A DNA stretch of 64,000 nucleotides. Origin: Maridesulfovibrio sp. Its GTDB lineage: Bacteria > Desulfobacterota > Desulfovibrionia > Desulfovibrionales > Desulfovibrionaceae. A program made the position numbers and the translations under genes. Location of the stretch: NCBI RefSeq assembly GCF_963667685.1, contig NZ_OY763931.1, forward strand, positions 744,001 through 808,000. Reading direction: 5' to 3'. Each line of letters begins with the position of its first letter. Position 1 is the first letter of the stretch. Below the pieces are notes generated by a model. That model saw nothing but the letters and a program-made list of their open reading frames with translations, did not search any database and had not been told where the DNA came from. This document shows positions 9,480 to 17,437 of this stretch, piece after piece.

Positions 9480-9514
9480 GCAAAAGGGCCGGAACACAAG
9501 TTCCAGCCCTTTCT
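9480..9514 (-). terminator. Terminator after tRNA-Leu copy 2
   Basis: Minus strand stem AAAGGGCTGGAAC / GTTCCGGCCCTTT, followed by TTTTGCATTT. The bases differ from copy 1 but pairing is preserved. It ends only a few bases before the RBS of the acetyltransferase gene. Confidence 0.85.
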
Positions 9515-9522
9515 TAGTTGCA

Positions 9523-9609
9523 TGGTGCCGAGGGGGGGATTCGAACCCCCACGGAATCTCTTCCACTGCCCCCTCAAGACAGCGTGTCTACCAATTCCAC
9601 CACCTCGGC
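9523..9609 (-). tRNA. tRNA-Leu(GAG), copy 2
   Basis: 87 bases with CCA; the same acceptor, anticodon arm (GAG) and T arm as copy 1. It has its own promoter and terminator and is followed by the acetyltransferase gene. Confidence 0.95.
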
Positions 9610-9646
9610 CTGAGGTGTTCGATGTAAGAACGTCTCGGTGAAAAGT

Positions 9647-9675
9647 TGTTTACGTAAATCTCTAATACTTTGCAA
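9647..9675 (-). promoter_or_regulatory. Promoter of tRNA-Leu copy 2
   Basis: Minus strand TTGCAA (9670-9675), 17-base spacer, TAAACA (9647-9652), in the same position as for copy 1. Confidence 0.65.
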
Positions 9676-9772
9676 GATGTTTTTTAAAATAATCGCTTAT
9701 AATGTCGAGGTTTTTTATTATGCCTGAAACCCCTCATGAAATATCTACTTCGAGACTAACTGACGTGAAAAC

Positions 9773-9808
9773 GCAAAAAGGGTTGAAGCTTTCGCTTCAA
9801 CCCTTTCT
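9773..9808 (-). terminator. Terminator after tRNA-Leu copy 3
   Basis: Same stem as copy 1 (AAAGGGTTGAAGC / GCTTCAACCCTTT) with a T run on the minus strand. Confidence 0.9.
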
Positions 9809-9816
9809 TAGTTGCA

Positions 9817-9903
9817 TGGTGCCGAGGGGGGGATTCGAACCCCCACGGAATCTCTTCCACTGCCCCCTCAAGACAGCGTGTCTACCAATTCCACCACCTC
9901 GGC
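9817..9903 (-). tRNA. tRNA-Leu(GAG), copy 3
   Basis: 87 bases with CCA, apparently identical in sequence to copy 1, with anticodon GAG. It has its own promoter and terminator. Confidence 0.95.
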
Positions 9904-9940
9904 CTGAGGTGTTCTATGTAAGAACGTCTCGTTGAAGAGG

Positions 9941-9969
9941 TGTTTACGTAAATCTGATTATCTTGGCAA
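9941..9969 (-). promoter_or_regulatory. Promoter of tRNA-Leu copy 3
   Basis: Minus strand TTGCCA (9964-9969), 17-base spacer, TAAACA (9941-9946). Confidence 0.65.
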
Positions 9970-10066
9970 GATGTTTTTTGAAATAATTACTGATATGTCG
10001 AGGTTTTTTATTATGCCTGAAACCCCTAATGAAATATCTACTTCGAGACTAACTGATGTGGAAATG

Positions 10067-10102
10067 CAAAAAGGGCTGGAACATAAGTTCCAACCCTTTC
10101 TC
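10067..10102 (-). terminator. Terminator after tRNA-Leu copy 4
   Basis: Minus strand stem AAAGGGTTGGAAC / GTTCCAGCCCTTT with one G-T pair and a T run. Confidence 0.88.
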
Positions 10103-10109
10103 AGTTGCA

Positions 10110-10196
10110 TGGTGCCGAGGGGGGGATTCGAACCCCCACGGAATCTCTTCCACTGCCCCCTCAAGACAGCGTGTCTACCAGTTCCACCACCTCGGC
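10110..10196 (-). tRNA. tRNA-Leu(GAG), copy 4
   Basis: 87 bases with CCA, anticodon GAG. It differs from the other copies by one base in the D-loop (AACTGG instead of AATTGG). Confidence 0.95.
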
Positions 10197-10229
10197 TTGA
10201 GGTGTTCAAAGAACGTCTCGTTGAGGATG

Positions 10230-10258
10230 TTGTTAACGCTCTCTGAATTTATTTGCAA
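10230..10258 (-). promoter_or_regulatory. Promoter of tRNA-Leu copy 4
   Basis: Minus strand TTGCAA (10253-10258), 17-base spacer, TAACAA (10230-10235). The spacer sequence has diverged, yet the boxes and spacing are kept. Confidence 0.6.
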
Positions 10259-10324
10259 GAATTATTTGCAAATAAACGCTCGTAATTTTAGGATTTTTCT
10301 CATGAGAAGCACCTGCTTTTCAGA

Positions 10325-10411
10325 TGGTGCCGAGGGGGGGATTCGAACCCCCACGGAATCTCTTCCACTGCCCCCTCAAGACAGCGTGTCTACCAATTCC
10401 ACCACCTCGGC
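10325..10411 (-). tRNA. tRNA-Leu(GAG), copy 5
   Basis: 87 bases with CCA, anticodon GAG. It lies 55 bases after the secG stop. I see no TTGCAA-N17-TAAACA promoter before it, so it is probably transcribed with pgk-tpiA-secG and is likely the ancestral copy. Confidence 0.95.
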
Positions 10412-10466
10412 TCTGAAATACGAGCTGTATATTTTAAAGAACTTACAGGAAGTTTTTAAAAACTTA

Positions 10467-10880
10467 CTATTTAGTCTCTTTCGGTTCTTCAGCTTTTGCG
10501 GTAGCGTCTTCGGCTTTTGCAGGAGCTTTTTCATCTTTTGCAGAAGATTTTTCCACAGCAGGAGCTTTAACGGGCTCTTCGAAAGTGACAGCAGGCTTTT
10601 CTACTTTGGGAGTGATGATTGTGTCACCTTCAAGCATGACAGAGTCATCAGCAATCCTGTTACCGGAGAGGTAGTTGTATGAAAGAGAAGTTACGAGAAA
10701 GACTGCTGCCAGAAATGCAGTGATCTTTACGAGAACTCCGCCTGCTCCGGTGCTACCGAAAACAGAACCACTTCCTCCGCCGAAAATCACGCCCATGTCT
10801 TCTTTGCCGCTCTGTAAAAGAACGAAGAGAATCAGAAAGACGCAGGCGATAATGTGTACAGTAATTACGAGCGTTTGCAA
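10467..10880 (-). CDS. secG: Preprotein translocase subunit SecG
   Basis: Small inner-membrane subunit of SecYEG. Two hydrophobic segments (about residues 2-22 and 50-70) flank the conserved cytoplasmic loop LQSGKEDMGVIFGGGSGSVFG. At 137 residues it is longer than most SecG because of a charged Ala/Lys/Glu/Pro-rich tail from about residue 92. It follows tpiA by 43 bases in a pgk-tpiA-secG-tRNA order I recognise as common in bacteria. Confidence 0.95.
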   Translation of the reverse strand: MQTLVITVHIIACVFLILFVLLQSGKEDMGVIFGGGSGSVFGSTGAGGVLVKITAFLAAVFLVTSLSYNYLSGNRIADDSVMLEGDTIITPKVEKPAVTFEEPVKAPAVEKSSAKDEKAPAKAEDATAKAEEPKETK

Positions 10881-10923
10881 AGCTTTTTTTCCTTTATTTT
10901 TTAACCTGGAATAAGGCAGATAT

Positions 10924-11679
10924 TTAAGCCAGTGCTATCTGGCTGAAACTTTCCGCGTCCAAGCTCGCGCCTCCTACCAGTACACCATCAACATTGTCAA
11001 GAGCAATGATTTGCGCACAATTGGCAGGTTTTACGCTTCCGCCGTATAAGATGCGGATTTCACTGGCTTTTTCAGGGAAAAGTTTTTTTAACTTTTCTCT
11101 AACAAAACCATGAGCTTCAACGATTTCATCTTCGCCAGCCACTTCCCCGGTACCGATGGCCCAGACAGGCTCATAAGCAACAACTACAGTTTCGGGAGCG
11201 AAGTCGGAAGCTACATTCTTTAAACCAGCTTCAAGCTGTTCGTCAATAACCTTCTGCACTTCCCCTGCTTTTCTTTCATCAATGGTTTCGCCGATGCAAA
11301 GAATCATGGAAAGTCCATTTTCAAGACCGAAAGCTACCTTTTCGCCTACCAATTCATCTGTTTCGCCCATGATTGCGCGGCGCTCGGAATGACCAGCCAG
11401 TGAGTATACACAACCGACATCCTTAAGCATTGCGGGAGAAATTTCACCAGTAAAAGCACCTTCCGCTTTCGGATAAAGGTTTTCGGCGGAAAGATGACAA
11501 TCTGCATTGCCTTCCAGAACAGAACCCACGGTTTCCAGAGCAGTATAAGGAGCGGCGATAACAACTTCACGGTCAGCAGGAAGTTTACCATTAATTTTTT
11601 CAAGAAGACCTTCTGCGGTTGCTTTTGCTTCTGCACGGGTCTTATACATTTTCCAGTTAGCTGCCATTAATTTTTTCAT
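10924..11679 (-). CDS. tpiA: Triosephosphate isomerase
   Basis: Interconverts dihydroxyacetone phosphate and glyceraldehyde 3-phosphate. 251 residues with AANWKMYKTR at the N-terminus (catalytic Lys), SLAGHSERR (His), VAYEPVWAIGTGEVA (Glu) and the phosphate-binding ILYGGSVKP. The ATG overlaps the pgk stop by one base (TAATGA), so translation is probably coupled. Confidence 0.97.
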   Translation of the reverse strand: MKKLMAANWKMYKTRAEAKATAEGLLEKINGKLPADREVVIAAPYTALETVGSVLEGNADCHLSAENLYPKAEGAFTGEISPAMLKDVGCVYSLAGHSERRAIMGETDELVGEKVAFGLENGLSMILCIGETIDERKAGEVQKVIDEQLEAGLKNVASDFAPETVVVAYEPVWAIGTGEVAGEDEIVEAHGFVREKLKKLFPEKASEIRILYGGSVKPANCAQIIALDNVDGVLVGGASLDAESFSQIALA

Positions 11680-12869
11680 TAGCTGTTCTCCTTGAGTGCT
11701 TTAAATGCGGGAAGTTCTTTACCTTCCAGAAATTCTAGGAATGACCCGCCGCCAGTAGAAATAAAGGTGAATTTATCTTCAAGTTTGGCCTGATGTACCA
11801 CGGCGTCGGTGTCACCGCCGCCTACGATAGTTGTAGCATCATCGAGGTTGGCCATTGCTTCGCAGACCTGTAGTGAACCTTTCGCGAAAGGCTCTTTCTC
11901 AAATAAGCCCATAGGACCGTTCCAGACGATAGTCTTAGATCTTTTGATAACGTCACAAAATTTCTTAGCAGACTCAGGACCGATATCGAGCAGCATGCCG
12001 TCATCGGGAACAGAATCTCCGTCGCAAACACCCTGCGCTGTTTCAATGTCTTTGCCCCATACAAAATCGGTGGGCAGATGAAGAGTTGTTCCCGATGAAG
12101 CAGCCTTGTCCATGATTTCCTTGGCTGTATCAACGAGACTTTCTTCTACAAGGGATTTACCGACAGATTTGCCCTGTGCCAGCAGAAAAGTGTTGGCCAT
12201 TGCTCCGCCAATGATGAAGTCATCGACTTTTCCGATCAGATTATTGAGGATGCCGAGTTTGGAAGAAACTTTAGCTCCGCCGGAAACTGCAATATAAGGC
12301 TTACGAGCATTTTTAAGGGCTTCACCAAGGTATTCCCATTCCAATTTAAGCAGGAATCCGGCGCAGCATTCTTTTGCCGCGTAAGGAACATCAACGACTG
12401 AAGCATTGGCGCGGTGGGCTACACCGAAAGCATCATTTACATAAATATCAGCAAGGGCGGCGAGCTGTTTACCAAAATCACCACGCTCTTCGGGAGTCTT
12501 GGCCTGTTCTTCGGCATGAAAACGCAGGTTTTCAAGCATCATGACCTGACCGGGCTTCAGCTCGGCTGCCATTTTTTCAACCTCGGCTCCGATACAATCA
12601 GGAGCAAGGGGAACATCCATGCCGAGGTATTCGCCAAGGCGCTTGGCAGCTGGAGCAAGGCTCAGTGAATCAACCCTTTTGCCCTTAGGTTTACCAAGAT
12701 GGGCCATGACGATAACCGAAGCACCCTTTTCAAGAGCATATTTAAATGTAGGGACTGCGGCCTTGATGCGGTTGTCGTCAGTGATGGTTTCTCCGTCCAA
12801 AGGAACGTTGAAATCAACTCTCATCAGCAGTTTTTTACCTGCAATGTCAAGTTGGTCTATGAAGCGCAT
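11679..12869 (-). CDS. pgk: Phosphoglycerate kinase
   Basis: Makes ATP from 1,3-bisphosphoglycerate. Motifs include LLMRVDFNVPLDG near residue 13, AHLGKPKG, SGGAKVSSKLG and the nucleotide-binding GGGDTDAVV. The frame can also start at a GTG at 12875, but the ATG at 12869 has a GGAG box 5 bases upstream and gives the usual N-terminus MRFIDQLD. It begins directly after the rimI-like stop and overlaps tpiA. Confidence 0.97.
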   Translation of the reverse strand: MRFIDQLDIAGKKLLMRVDFNVPLDGETITDDNRIKAAVPTFKYALEKGASVIVMAHLGKPKGKRVDSLSLAPAAKRLGEYLGMDVPLAPDCIGAEVEKMAAELKPGQVMMLENLRFHAEEQAKTPEERGDFGKQLAALADIYVNDAFGVAHRANASVVDVPYAAKECCAGFLLKLEWEYLGEALKNARKPYIAVSGGAKVSSKLGILNNLIGKVDDFIIGGAMANTFLLAQGKSVGKSLVEESLVDTAKEIMDKAASSGTTLHLPTDFVWGKDIETAQGVCDGDSVPDDGMLLDIGPESAKKFCDVIKRSKTIVWNGPMGLFEKEPFAKGSLQVCEAMANLDDATTIVGGGDTDAVVHQAKLEDKFTFISTGGGSFLEFLEGKELPAFKALKENS

Positions 12870-12871
12870 GA

Positions 12872-13369
12872 TCACTCCGTGGTTAAATCGGTTTTGGTTA
12901 CTGACTGAAAATCCAAGTCATACAGGAGGGCGTCTTCCCTTGTATCCGGATAATAATTTTTCCTGACCCCCACCTGTTTAAAGCCCAGACTTTCGTAAAG
13001 TCCGATGGCGGGAGCATTGGATTCCTTAACATCCAGCAGCCCTCTACTCATATCCATCTCCAGACACTCATGAATAAGAAAGTTCATAAGTGCCCTGCCA
13101 ATTCCCTTTCTCCTGAACTGGGGGTGTACCCCTAAATTGAGAACTTCCATTTCATCCAGTACTGTAGAATATGCAAGATATCCCACAAGCATGCCTTGTT
13201 CTTTATAACCTAGAACAAAGAATGCTTTTTTCTCCAAACCCAGCCGGAACTGTTCTTCAGTCCAATAATATTTAAAGCAAAGCGACTCAAGCGCTCTGAG
13301 TTGCGTCAGGTGCTCCAAGCCAAGTTCGAAAATTTTTTGCATACCAGAGATGACTTCCGCGCTTTTCAT
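12872..13369 (-). CDS. rimI: RimI-like ribosomal-protein-alanine N-acetyltransferase
   Basis: GNAT acetyltransferase with the acetyl-CoA signature HPQFRRKGIGRALM and the RimI-type end DVKESNAPAIGLYESLGFKQVGVRKNYY. RimI acetylates the N-terminus of ribosomal protein S18. The frame is open from a TTG at 13423, but the ATG at 13369 gives a family-length protein (165 residues) and is preferred. No strong RBS is seen for either start. It is upstream of pgk in the same direction with essentially no gap. A different peptide or small-molecule target cannot be excluded. Confidence 0.8.
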   Translation of the reverse strand: MKSAEVISGMQKIFELGLEHLTQLRALESLCFKYYWTEEQFRLGLEKKAFFVLGYKEQGMLVGYLAYSTVLDEMEVLNLGVHPQFRRKGIGRALMNFLIHECLEMDMSRGLLDVKESNAPAIGLYESLGFKQVGVRKNYYPDTREDALLYDLDFQSVTKTDLTTE

Positions 13370-13453
13370 AAATAGGTTATCTACCTGTGCAGGTGGAAAT
13401 AATAAGTTCACAAGCAAAGCCAATGTGAATCTCTTACACGCAATTTCACTGAA

Positions 13454-14014
13454 TTGAAAGAAGGTCAGTGTTCAAAAACGAAAAGAATTTGTTTAAAAGT
13501 GAAAAAAAAGTTCATTCAAGTAGAAGTTGTCGATCAAAACAACCGTCCTTTAACAACTATGGACGTAAATGAAGTCCATCGTCAGTCCTTACTTCACCGT
13601 GCGGTGATTATACTTGTCTATGACATTGAAGGAAAACTTTTTCTTCAAAAAAGAACTCCCCGCAAAAAACTTTATGCCGGTCGCTGGGATGTTTCAGCCA
13701 GCGGACATGTGCTAACCGGTGAATCCAAAGAGGAGGCAGCTCAACGCAAGCTTGAACAGGAATTGGGCATACGCAGCTCCAACCTTAAGCTAATAAGCGA
13801 AATTGAGGCTTCTTCTGAAACGGGGTACGAATTTATAAGTCTTTATATTCTTGAAAAATCAGGACATATAATGACCATAAATAAAGAAGATGCAGTCTCT
13901 GGATACTTCTATACCGAAAGTGAGCTGGAGTGGCTGATTCAAGAATACCGCGAATTACTGGTTCCAGATTTGGTCTTCTTGCATGACCGGGAGCTGCTTT
14001 TCAAATTCAAATAA
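13454..14014 (+). CDS. NUDIX hydrolase-like protein with altered Nudix box
   Basis: Up to 186 residues; the start is uncertain (TTG at 13454 or GTG at 13499, neither with a good RBS). The domain resembles YfcD/isopentenyl-diphosphate isomerase-type NUDIX proteins: VVDQNNRPLTTMDVNEVH, HRAVIILVYD, LFLQKRTPRKKLYAGRWDVS. The Nudix box runs GHVLTGESKEEAAQRKLEQE and ends LGI. Against Gx5Ex7REUxEExGU, the Glu after the Arg is Lys and the first Glu of the EE pair is Gln. Those Glu residues normally bind the metal, so catalysis may be lost or changed. It stands alone, convergent with suhB. Confidence 0.8.
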   Translation: MKEGQCSKTKRICLKVKKKFIQVEVVDQNNRPLTTMDVNEVHRQSLLHRAVIILVYDIEGKLFLQKRTPRKKLYAGRWDVSASGHVLTGESKEEAAQRKLEQELGIRSSNLKLISEIEASSETGYEFISLYILEKSGHIMTINKEDAVSGYFYTESELEWLIQEYRELLVPDLVFLHDRELLFKFK

Positions 14015-14018
14015 AACT

Positions 14019-14792
14019 TTAATCCGATTGAATCAGTCCCCTCAGCTTTTCATGAAGGAGCGAGTTCGTGGCAAGGATTGCAGGTGAATACAGATTAAAT
14101 TCACTGTCGCCATATTCAGTCACCCTGCCGCCGGCCTCCTCGACCAGCAAATATCCGGCAGCCATATCCCATGGCTTCAATGAGTTTTCGTAGTACCCAT
14201 CGTAACGCCCGCATGCAAGGTAAGCGAGGTCCAGAGCAGCAGCTCCGGGACGTCGAACGCCCTGTGTCGCCACCAGAACTCTGCTTAAAGTCTCTGTGAT
14301 AAATTCAACATGATCTTCAATTGCGTATGGAAAACCGGTGGCGATCAACGATTCTTCAAGAGAATCACAATCAGAGACATGGATGGGGGCGCCGTTTTTA
14401 AACGCCCCGCCATCTCTAATAGCAGTAAACACTTCATTAAGAATAGGAAGATTGACGATCCCCAACACCACCTGTCCTTTGTCCCAGAGAGCAACGGATG
14501 TCGCGACCATAGGCAGACCGTGTGCAAAGTTCGTTGTTCCGTCCACTGGGTCTATAATCCATGTGAGATCAACAAGCTCCGCATCCCCGGAAGTCTCTTC
14601 TGCCAGAAAGGATGATCCGGGCAGACATTCTGAAAGCTTAGCTTTAAGGAATTTCTCTACAGCCAGATCCGTTTCGGTGACCAGATCAATCCGGCCTTTG
14701 TGTTTAATTTTCTTGGGCTTGTCGTAGGCCTCTTTGATTATTGCACCTGCTTCAATAACAATATCAGTGGCTTTCTTAAGTAGACTCTTCAT
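14019..14792 (-). CDS. suhB: Inositol monophosphatase family protein
   Basis: Mg-dependent phosphatase of the IMPase/SuhB family, 257 residues. The metal motifs are all present: EETSGD near residue 65, WIIDPVDGTTNFAHGLP near 82, and LKPWDMAAGYLLVEEAGG near 205. The substrate may be inositol 1-phosphate or another sugar phosphate; sequence alone does not tell. It starts right after the mreB stop, so it is probably co-transcribed with mreB. Confidence 0.92.
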   Translation of the reverse strand: MKSLLKKATDIVIEAGAIIKEAYDKPKKIKHKGRIDLVTETDLAVEKFLKAKLSECLPGSSFLAEETSGDAELVDLTWIIDPVDGTTNFAHGLPMVATSVALWDKGQVVLGIVNLPILNEVFTAIRDGGAFKNGAPIHVSDCDSLEESLIATGFPYAIEDHVEFITETLSRVLVATQGVRRPGAAALDLAYLACGRYDGYYENSLKPWDMAAGYLLVEEAGGRVTEYGDSEFNLYSPAILATNSLLHEKLRGLIQSD

Positions 14793-15818
14793 TTAATTGA
14801 TATAAACCTTCTCAAAACCTTTGTCTTTCTGGAGGCTCAAACCTGTCCCGCGAACAACAGTAGTCAGCGGGTCATTATCAATGATGACCTTCAGGGAACT
14901 TTCGCGATGGATAAGCTCATCCAATCCTTTGAGTAGAGCTCCGCCGCCTGCCAGCAACAAACCGTTTTCGGCAATATCGGCGACAAGTTCAGGCTGGGTG
15001 TGTTCAAGGGCCACTCGTACAGAATGGACGATGGCAGCAACAGGATCGGCGATGGCTTCTCTGATCTGAGCATCGTTTATTTCAATAGCCTTTGGCTTTC
15101 CGTCAATTAAATTTCTTCCAGAAACTGTCATAGTTAGAGGCTCAGGTAATTCTAATGCGGAGCCGATCTGAATTTTGGCTCTCTCCGCTGTATTCTCACC
15201 AACCAGCAACTTAAATTCATCCTGCATATACCGCATTATGGCAAGGTTCATCTCATCACCAGCAACTCGAACGGACTGGCTGTGCGCGACAGATGAAAGA
15301 GTTATAACAGCAACTTCAGTGGTCCCACCGCCGATGTCGACAACCATATTTCCTTCAGGTTCATGGATATTCAATCCGGCACCTATCGCGGCGGCCATTG
15401 GTTCTTCGATCAGTCGAACTTCGCGCGCTCCTGCCTGCTGGCCGGATTCTATGACAGCTCGTTTTTCAACCTGGGTGATCCCGGTGGGCACACAGATTAT
15501 AATTTTAGGCTTGACCAGATTACGACCTTTAATCGCTTTCTTGATAAAAAAAGCAATCATTTTTTTTGTCACTTCAAAATCTGCGATAACCCCGTCTTTC
15601 ATAGGACGGATCGCTTTAATCTTATCGGGAGTACGCCCGAGGTATTCCTTGGCTTCCTTACCCACTGCAATCACAGATTCATCTCGGGCATCGAGGGCTA
15701 CAACAGAAGGCTCATTAAGGATAATTCCATCCTTAGGAGTGTAGAGGAGCGTATTTGCCGTACCCAAATCCATGGCAAGGTCCTTGCCTAAAAAACTCAT
15801 TAACTTCGCCCACAACAT
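14793..15818 (-). CDS. mreB: Rod shape-determining protein MreB
   Basis: Actin-like filament protein that directs side-wall peptidoglycan synthesis. 341 residues with the phosphate-1 motif DLGTANTLLY, VCVPTGITQVEKRAV, EEPMAAAIGAG, phosphate-2 VVDIGGGTTEVAVI and LLAGGGALLKGLD. Two starts are possible, ATG at 15818 or ATG at 15800 (MSFLGKD). mreCD is not adjacent; the neighbours are a double-GAF gene upstream and suhB downstream. Confidence 0.97.
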   Translation of the reverse strand: MLWAKLMSFLGKDLAMDLGTANTLLYTPKDGIILNEPSVVALDARDESVIAVGKEAKEYLGRTPDKIKAIRPMKDGVIADFEVTKKMIAFFIKKAIKGRNLVKPKIIICVPTGITQVEKRAVIESGQQAGAREVRLIEEPMAAAIGAGLNIHEPEGNMVVDIGGGTTEVAVITLSSVAHSQSVRVAGDEMNLAIMRYMQDEFKLLVGENTAERAKIQIGSALELPEPLTMTVSGRNLIDGKPKAIEINDAQIREAIADPVAAIVHSVRVALEHTQPELVADIAENGLLLAGGGALLKGLDELIHRESSLKVIIDNDPLTTVVRGTGLSLQKDKGFEKVYIN

Positions 15819-15843
15819 ATATCAGGCCTCGTGCATGAAGCAG

Positions 15844-16869
15844 TTAGTTGTCGTTGATCAAAACCGGATTGATTTTGGATGGGGTAACTTTCTGCAAAGC
15901 AGTTCTCGCTTCTGCAAGCTTACTTTTCAGAAAGAGATTTTCAAGAAATTGATTCAGATATTCAGATACCATAAATAGAAAATCCTTCAAGTCTTCATCA
16001 ATTCGTTTTGGATCTTCATTAGCCAGCACAAGAACTCCCCGTGTCTTGCGCTGAAAAACAAGAGGCAGACAGATAATACTCATAAAATCAACCGTCGAGG
16101 CGCTTGCCCCGAGAAGGCTGGATGCTGCTTGTCCTGCATTATTTTCTTCGATGAATATCGGCTCATTATTTTTATAAACCCATCCAACAAGTCCGCTTCC
16201 TAAAGGATAGGAAATAGATTTGGAATTCCCTTTCTGCAATACCGGTTTATTTTCACCCTCAACATAAAAAGATGTCCCGCGCGGATCAATTACCGTCAGG
16301 AATGAATGAGAATAACCGCTGGTAGAAGCAGTCATATTCAAGAGATTATCAAGAAAAGAATTCCATTTAGGTTGCCTTTTCCGCAAATCATGCAATAGCT
16401 TGAGAGTCATGAAATATTCATTCTTCCTGCCGTCTGCATCAACAGAGCGAATGCAGGAGAGCATGGAGGTAATCATCTTGCCGAACTGTGAGAGTATCTT
16501 TAAATCCTTGGTGCTGAAAGAATAGGTACGCTTGCTGTCTAAGCAGATAGCACCAAGGGACTGTTCAAGCGGAGTTCCCATAAACGCCTTGACCTTGGCG
16601 TCTTCCCTGTTTTCATAGTATCCAAGTGTAGTCGCGCCCTTGCGGTCCATATTATTAATGAACAAAGGTTCATTTTTACCAACGACGATCCCCGCAAGAC
16701 TCTTTTTAGGCAGAGGGCTGCCTTTGGGGGAAATATCGTCCCCGAGACTGAAATATGTCGAAAGAGCATAGCCGTGCTGTCCGTCCGGTAGGTAAAGGAC
16801 AACGCTATGCGCCTCGAATACATTGCAGACGATGCTGAGTATATTGATCAGAATTTCGTTTCTAGGCAT
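15844..16869 (-). CDS. Protein with two GAF domains
   Basis: 341 residues without an output domain. The first GAF-like region spans about 10-150 (HSVVLYLPDG, FMGTPLEQSLGAICLDS) and the second about 175-320 (SYPLGSGLVGWVYKNNEPIFI, FMSIICLPLVFQRKTRGVLV). GAF domains bind small ligands or redox/NO-sensitive groups. The protein may act as a sensor for a partner, perhaps in envelope or shape control given its place 25 bases before mreB. It starts 3 bases after the small Cys-rich gene. The specific role is unknown. Confidence 0.8.
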   Translation of the reverse strand: MPRNEILINILSIVCNVFEAHSVVLYLPDGQHGYALSTYFSLGDDISPKGSPLPKKSLAGIVVGKNEPLFINNMDRKGATTLGYYENREDAKVKAFMGTPLEQSLGAICLDSKRTYSFSTKDLKILSQFGKMITSMLSCIRSVDADGRKNEYFMTLKLLHDLRKRQPKWNSFLDNLLNMTASTSGYSHSFLTVIDPRGTSFYVEGENKPVLQKGNSKSISYPLGSGLVGWVYKNNEPIFIEENNAGQAASSLLGASASTVDFMSIICLPLVFQRKTRGVLVLANEDPKRIDEDLKDFLFMVSEYLNQFLENLFLKSKLAEARTALQKVTPSKINPVLINDN

Positions 16870-16872
16870 GCT

Positions 16873-17079
16873 TTATTTGGTCCTGCACTCAATAAAATAT
16901 TCGATGCTCCGGTTATAAGTTTTTTCCTGCTCAGATGTAAAGTAGCAGGCCGGAAGCTGATCTTTGGCGCGGTGATATTTTATACATTCACAGCATGCAC
17001 CTGCCCGTTTGCAACCGCTATAGGTACAGGGACAGTCAATTTTATTACTCTCTATTTTTGCACAACTATCTAAACTCAT
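16873..17079 (-). CDS. Small cysteine-rich protein, DUF6485-like
   Basis: 68 residues with seven cysteines, including CPCTYSGCKRAGACCECIKY, then LPACYF and EKTYNRSIEYFI. The pattern suggests metal or Fe-S binding and matches small proteins grouped as DUF6485, as far as I can recall the family. No signal peptide. It heads the run to the GAF gene and mreB. Function unknown. Confidence 0.75.
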   Translation of the reverse strand: MSLDSCAKIESNKIDCPCTYSGCKRAGACCECIKYHRAKDQLPACYFTSEQEKTYNRSIEYFIECRTK

Positions 17080-17437
17080 GTATATTTTTCCTTAACTTTA
17101 TTCATCAATGAAAACTTGTATTTCATGATAATTTCAAATCCGTACCATTCTTATTTGAAAGAGCTATTCCGGTCAACTGATAGAGAGATTAAACCAAGTT
17201 CATTTTCAGACACCAATTAAAAGGTTTCTTTCAAAAGTCAGCCCTTTTTGAACTTAAAAGTCCCTAGAAGGGAAGAAAAATACATCTTTTTTAAAGAAAA
17301 ACTAATTTCTACAATTTTTCTAGATAAATTGAGTTGTAATTAGTTGCGGTTCAAGCTAATCATACCTTATTAAATAGAGAGATTCTCTCAAAAAATAAAT
17401 CGGCTGAATATTTTTAATCTTAGAGCACACGCAGGGT
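17080..17437. other. Divergent intergenic region
   Basis: 358 bases between the Cys-rich gene (minus) and the 583-residue protein gene (plus). AT-rich, so it must hold both promoters, but I cannot name a convincing -35/-10 pair or operator. No ORF or hairpin stands out. Confidence 0.5.

Larger units (their letters stand above)
9692..10066. repeat. Duplicated inter-tRNA spacer
   Basis: A stretch of about 75 bases beginning GTCGAGGTTTTTTATTATG occurs at about 9702-9771 and again at about 9998-10065 with only a few base differences. This shows that whole cassettes (promoter, tRNA-Leu, terminator, spacer) were tandemly duplicated rather than the tRNA alone. Open frames across the repeats are artefacts of the duplication. 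Confidence 0.85.

Noticed and set aside
8596-10411. The repeated tRNA sequences as a CRISPR array or attachment-site series
   Set aside because: The repeat unit is a full 87-base tRNA with cloverleaf pairing and CCA; spacing is irregular and there are no cas genes, integrase or phage genes.
9702-10682. Several overlapping open frames across the tRNA-Leu array (both strands), some repeating MSRFFIMPETP
   Set aside because: They run through tRNA genes and duplicated spacers; the repeated peptide is a by-product of the cassette duplication, without RBS or family match.
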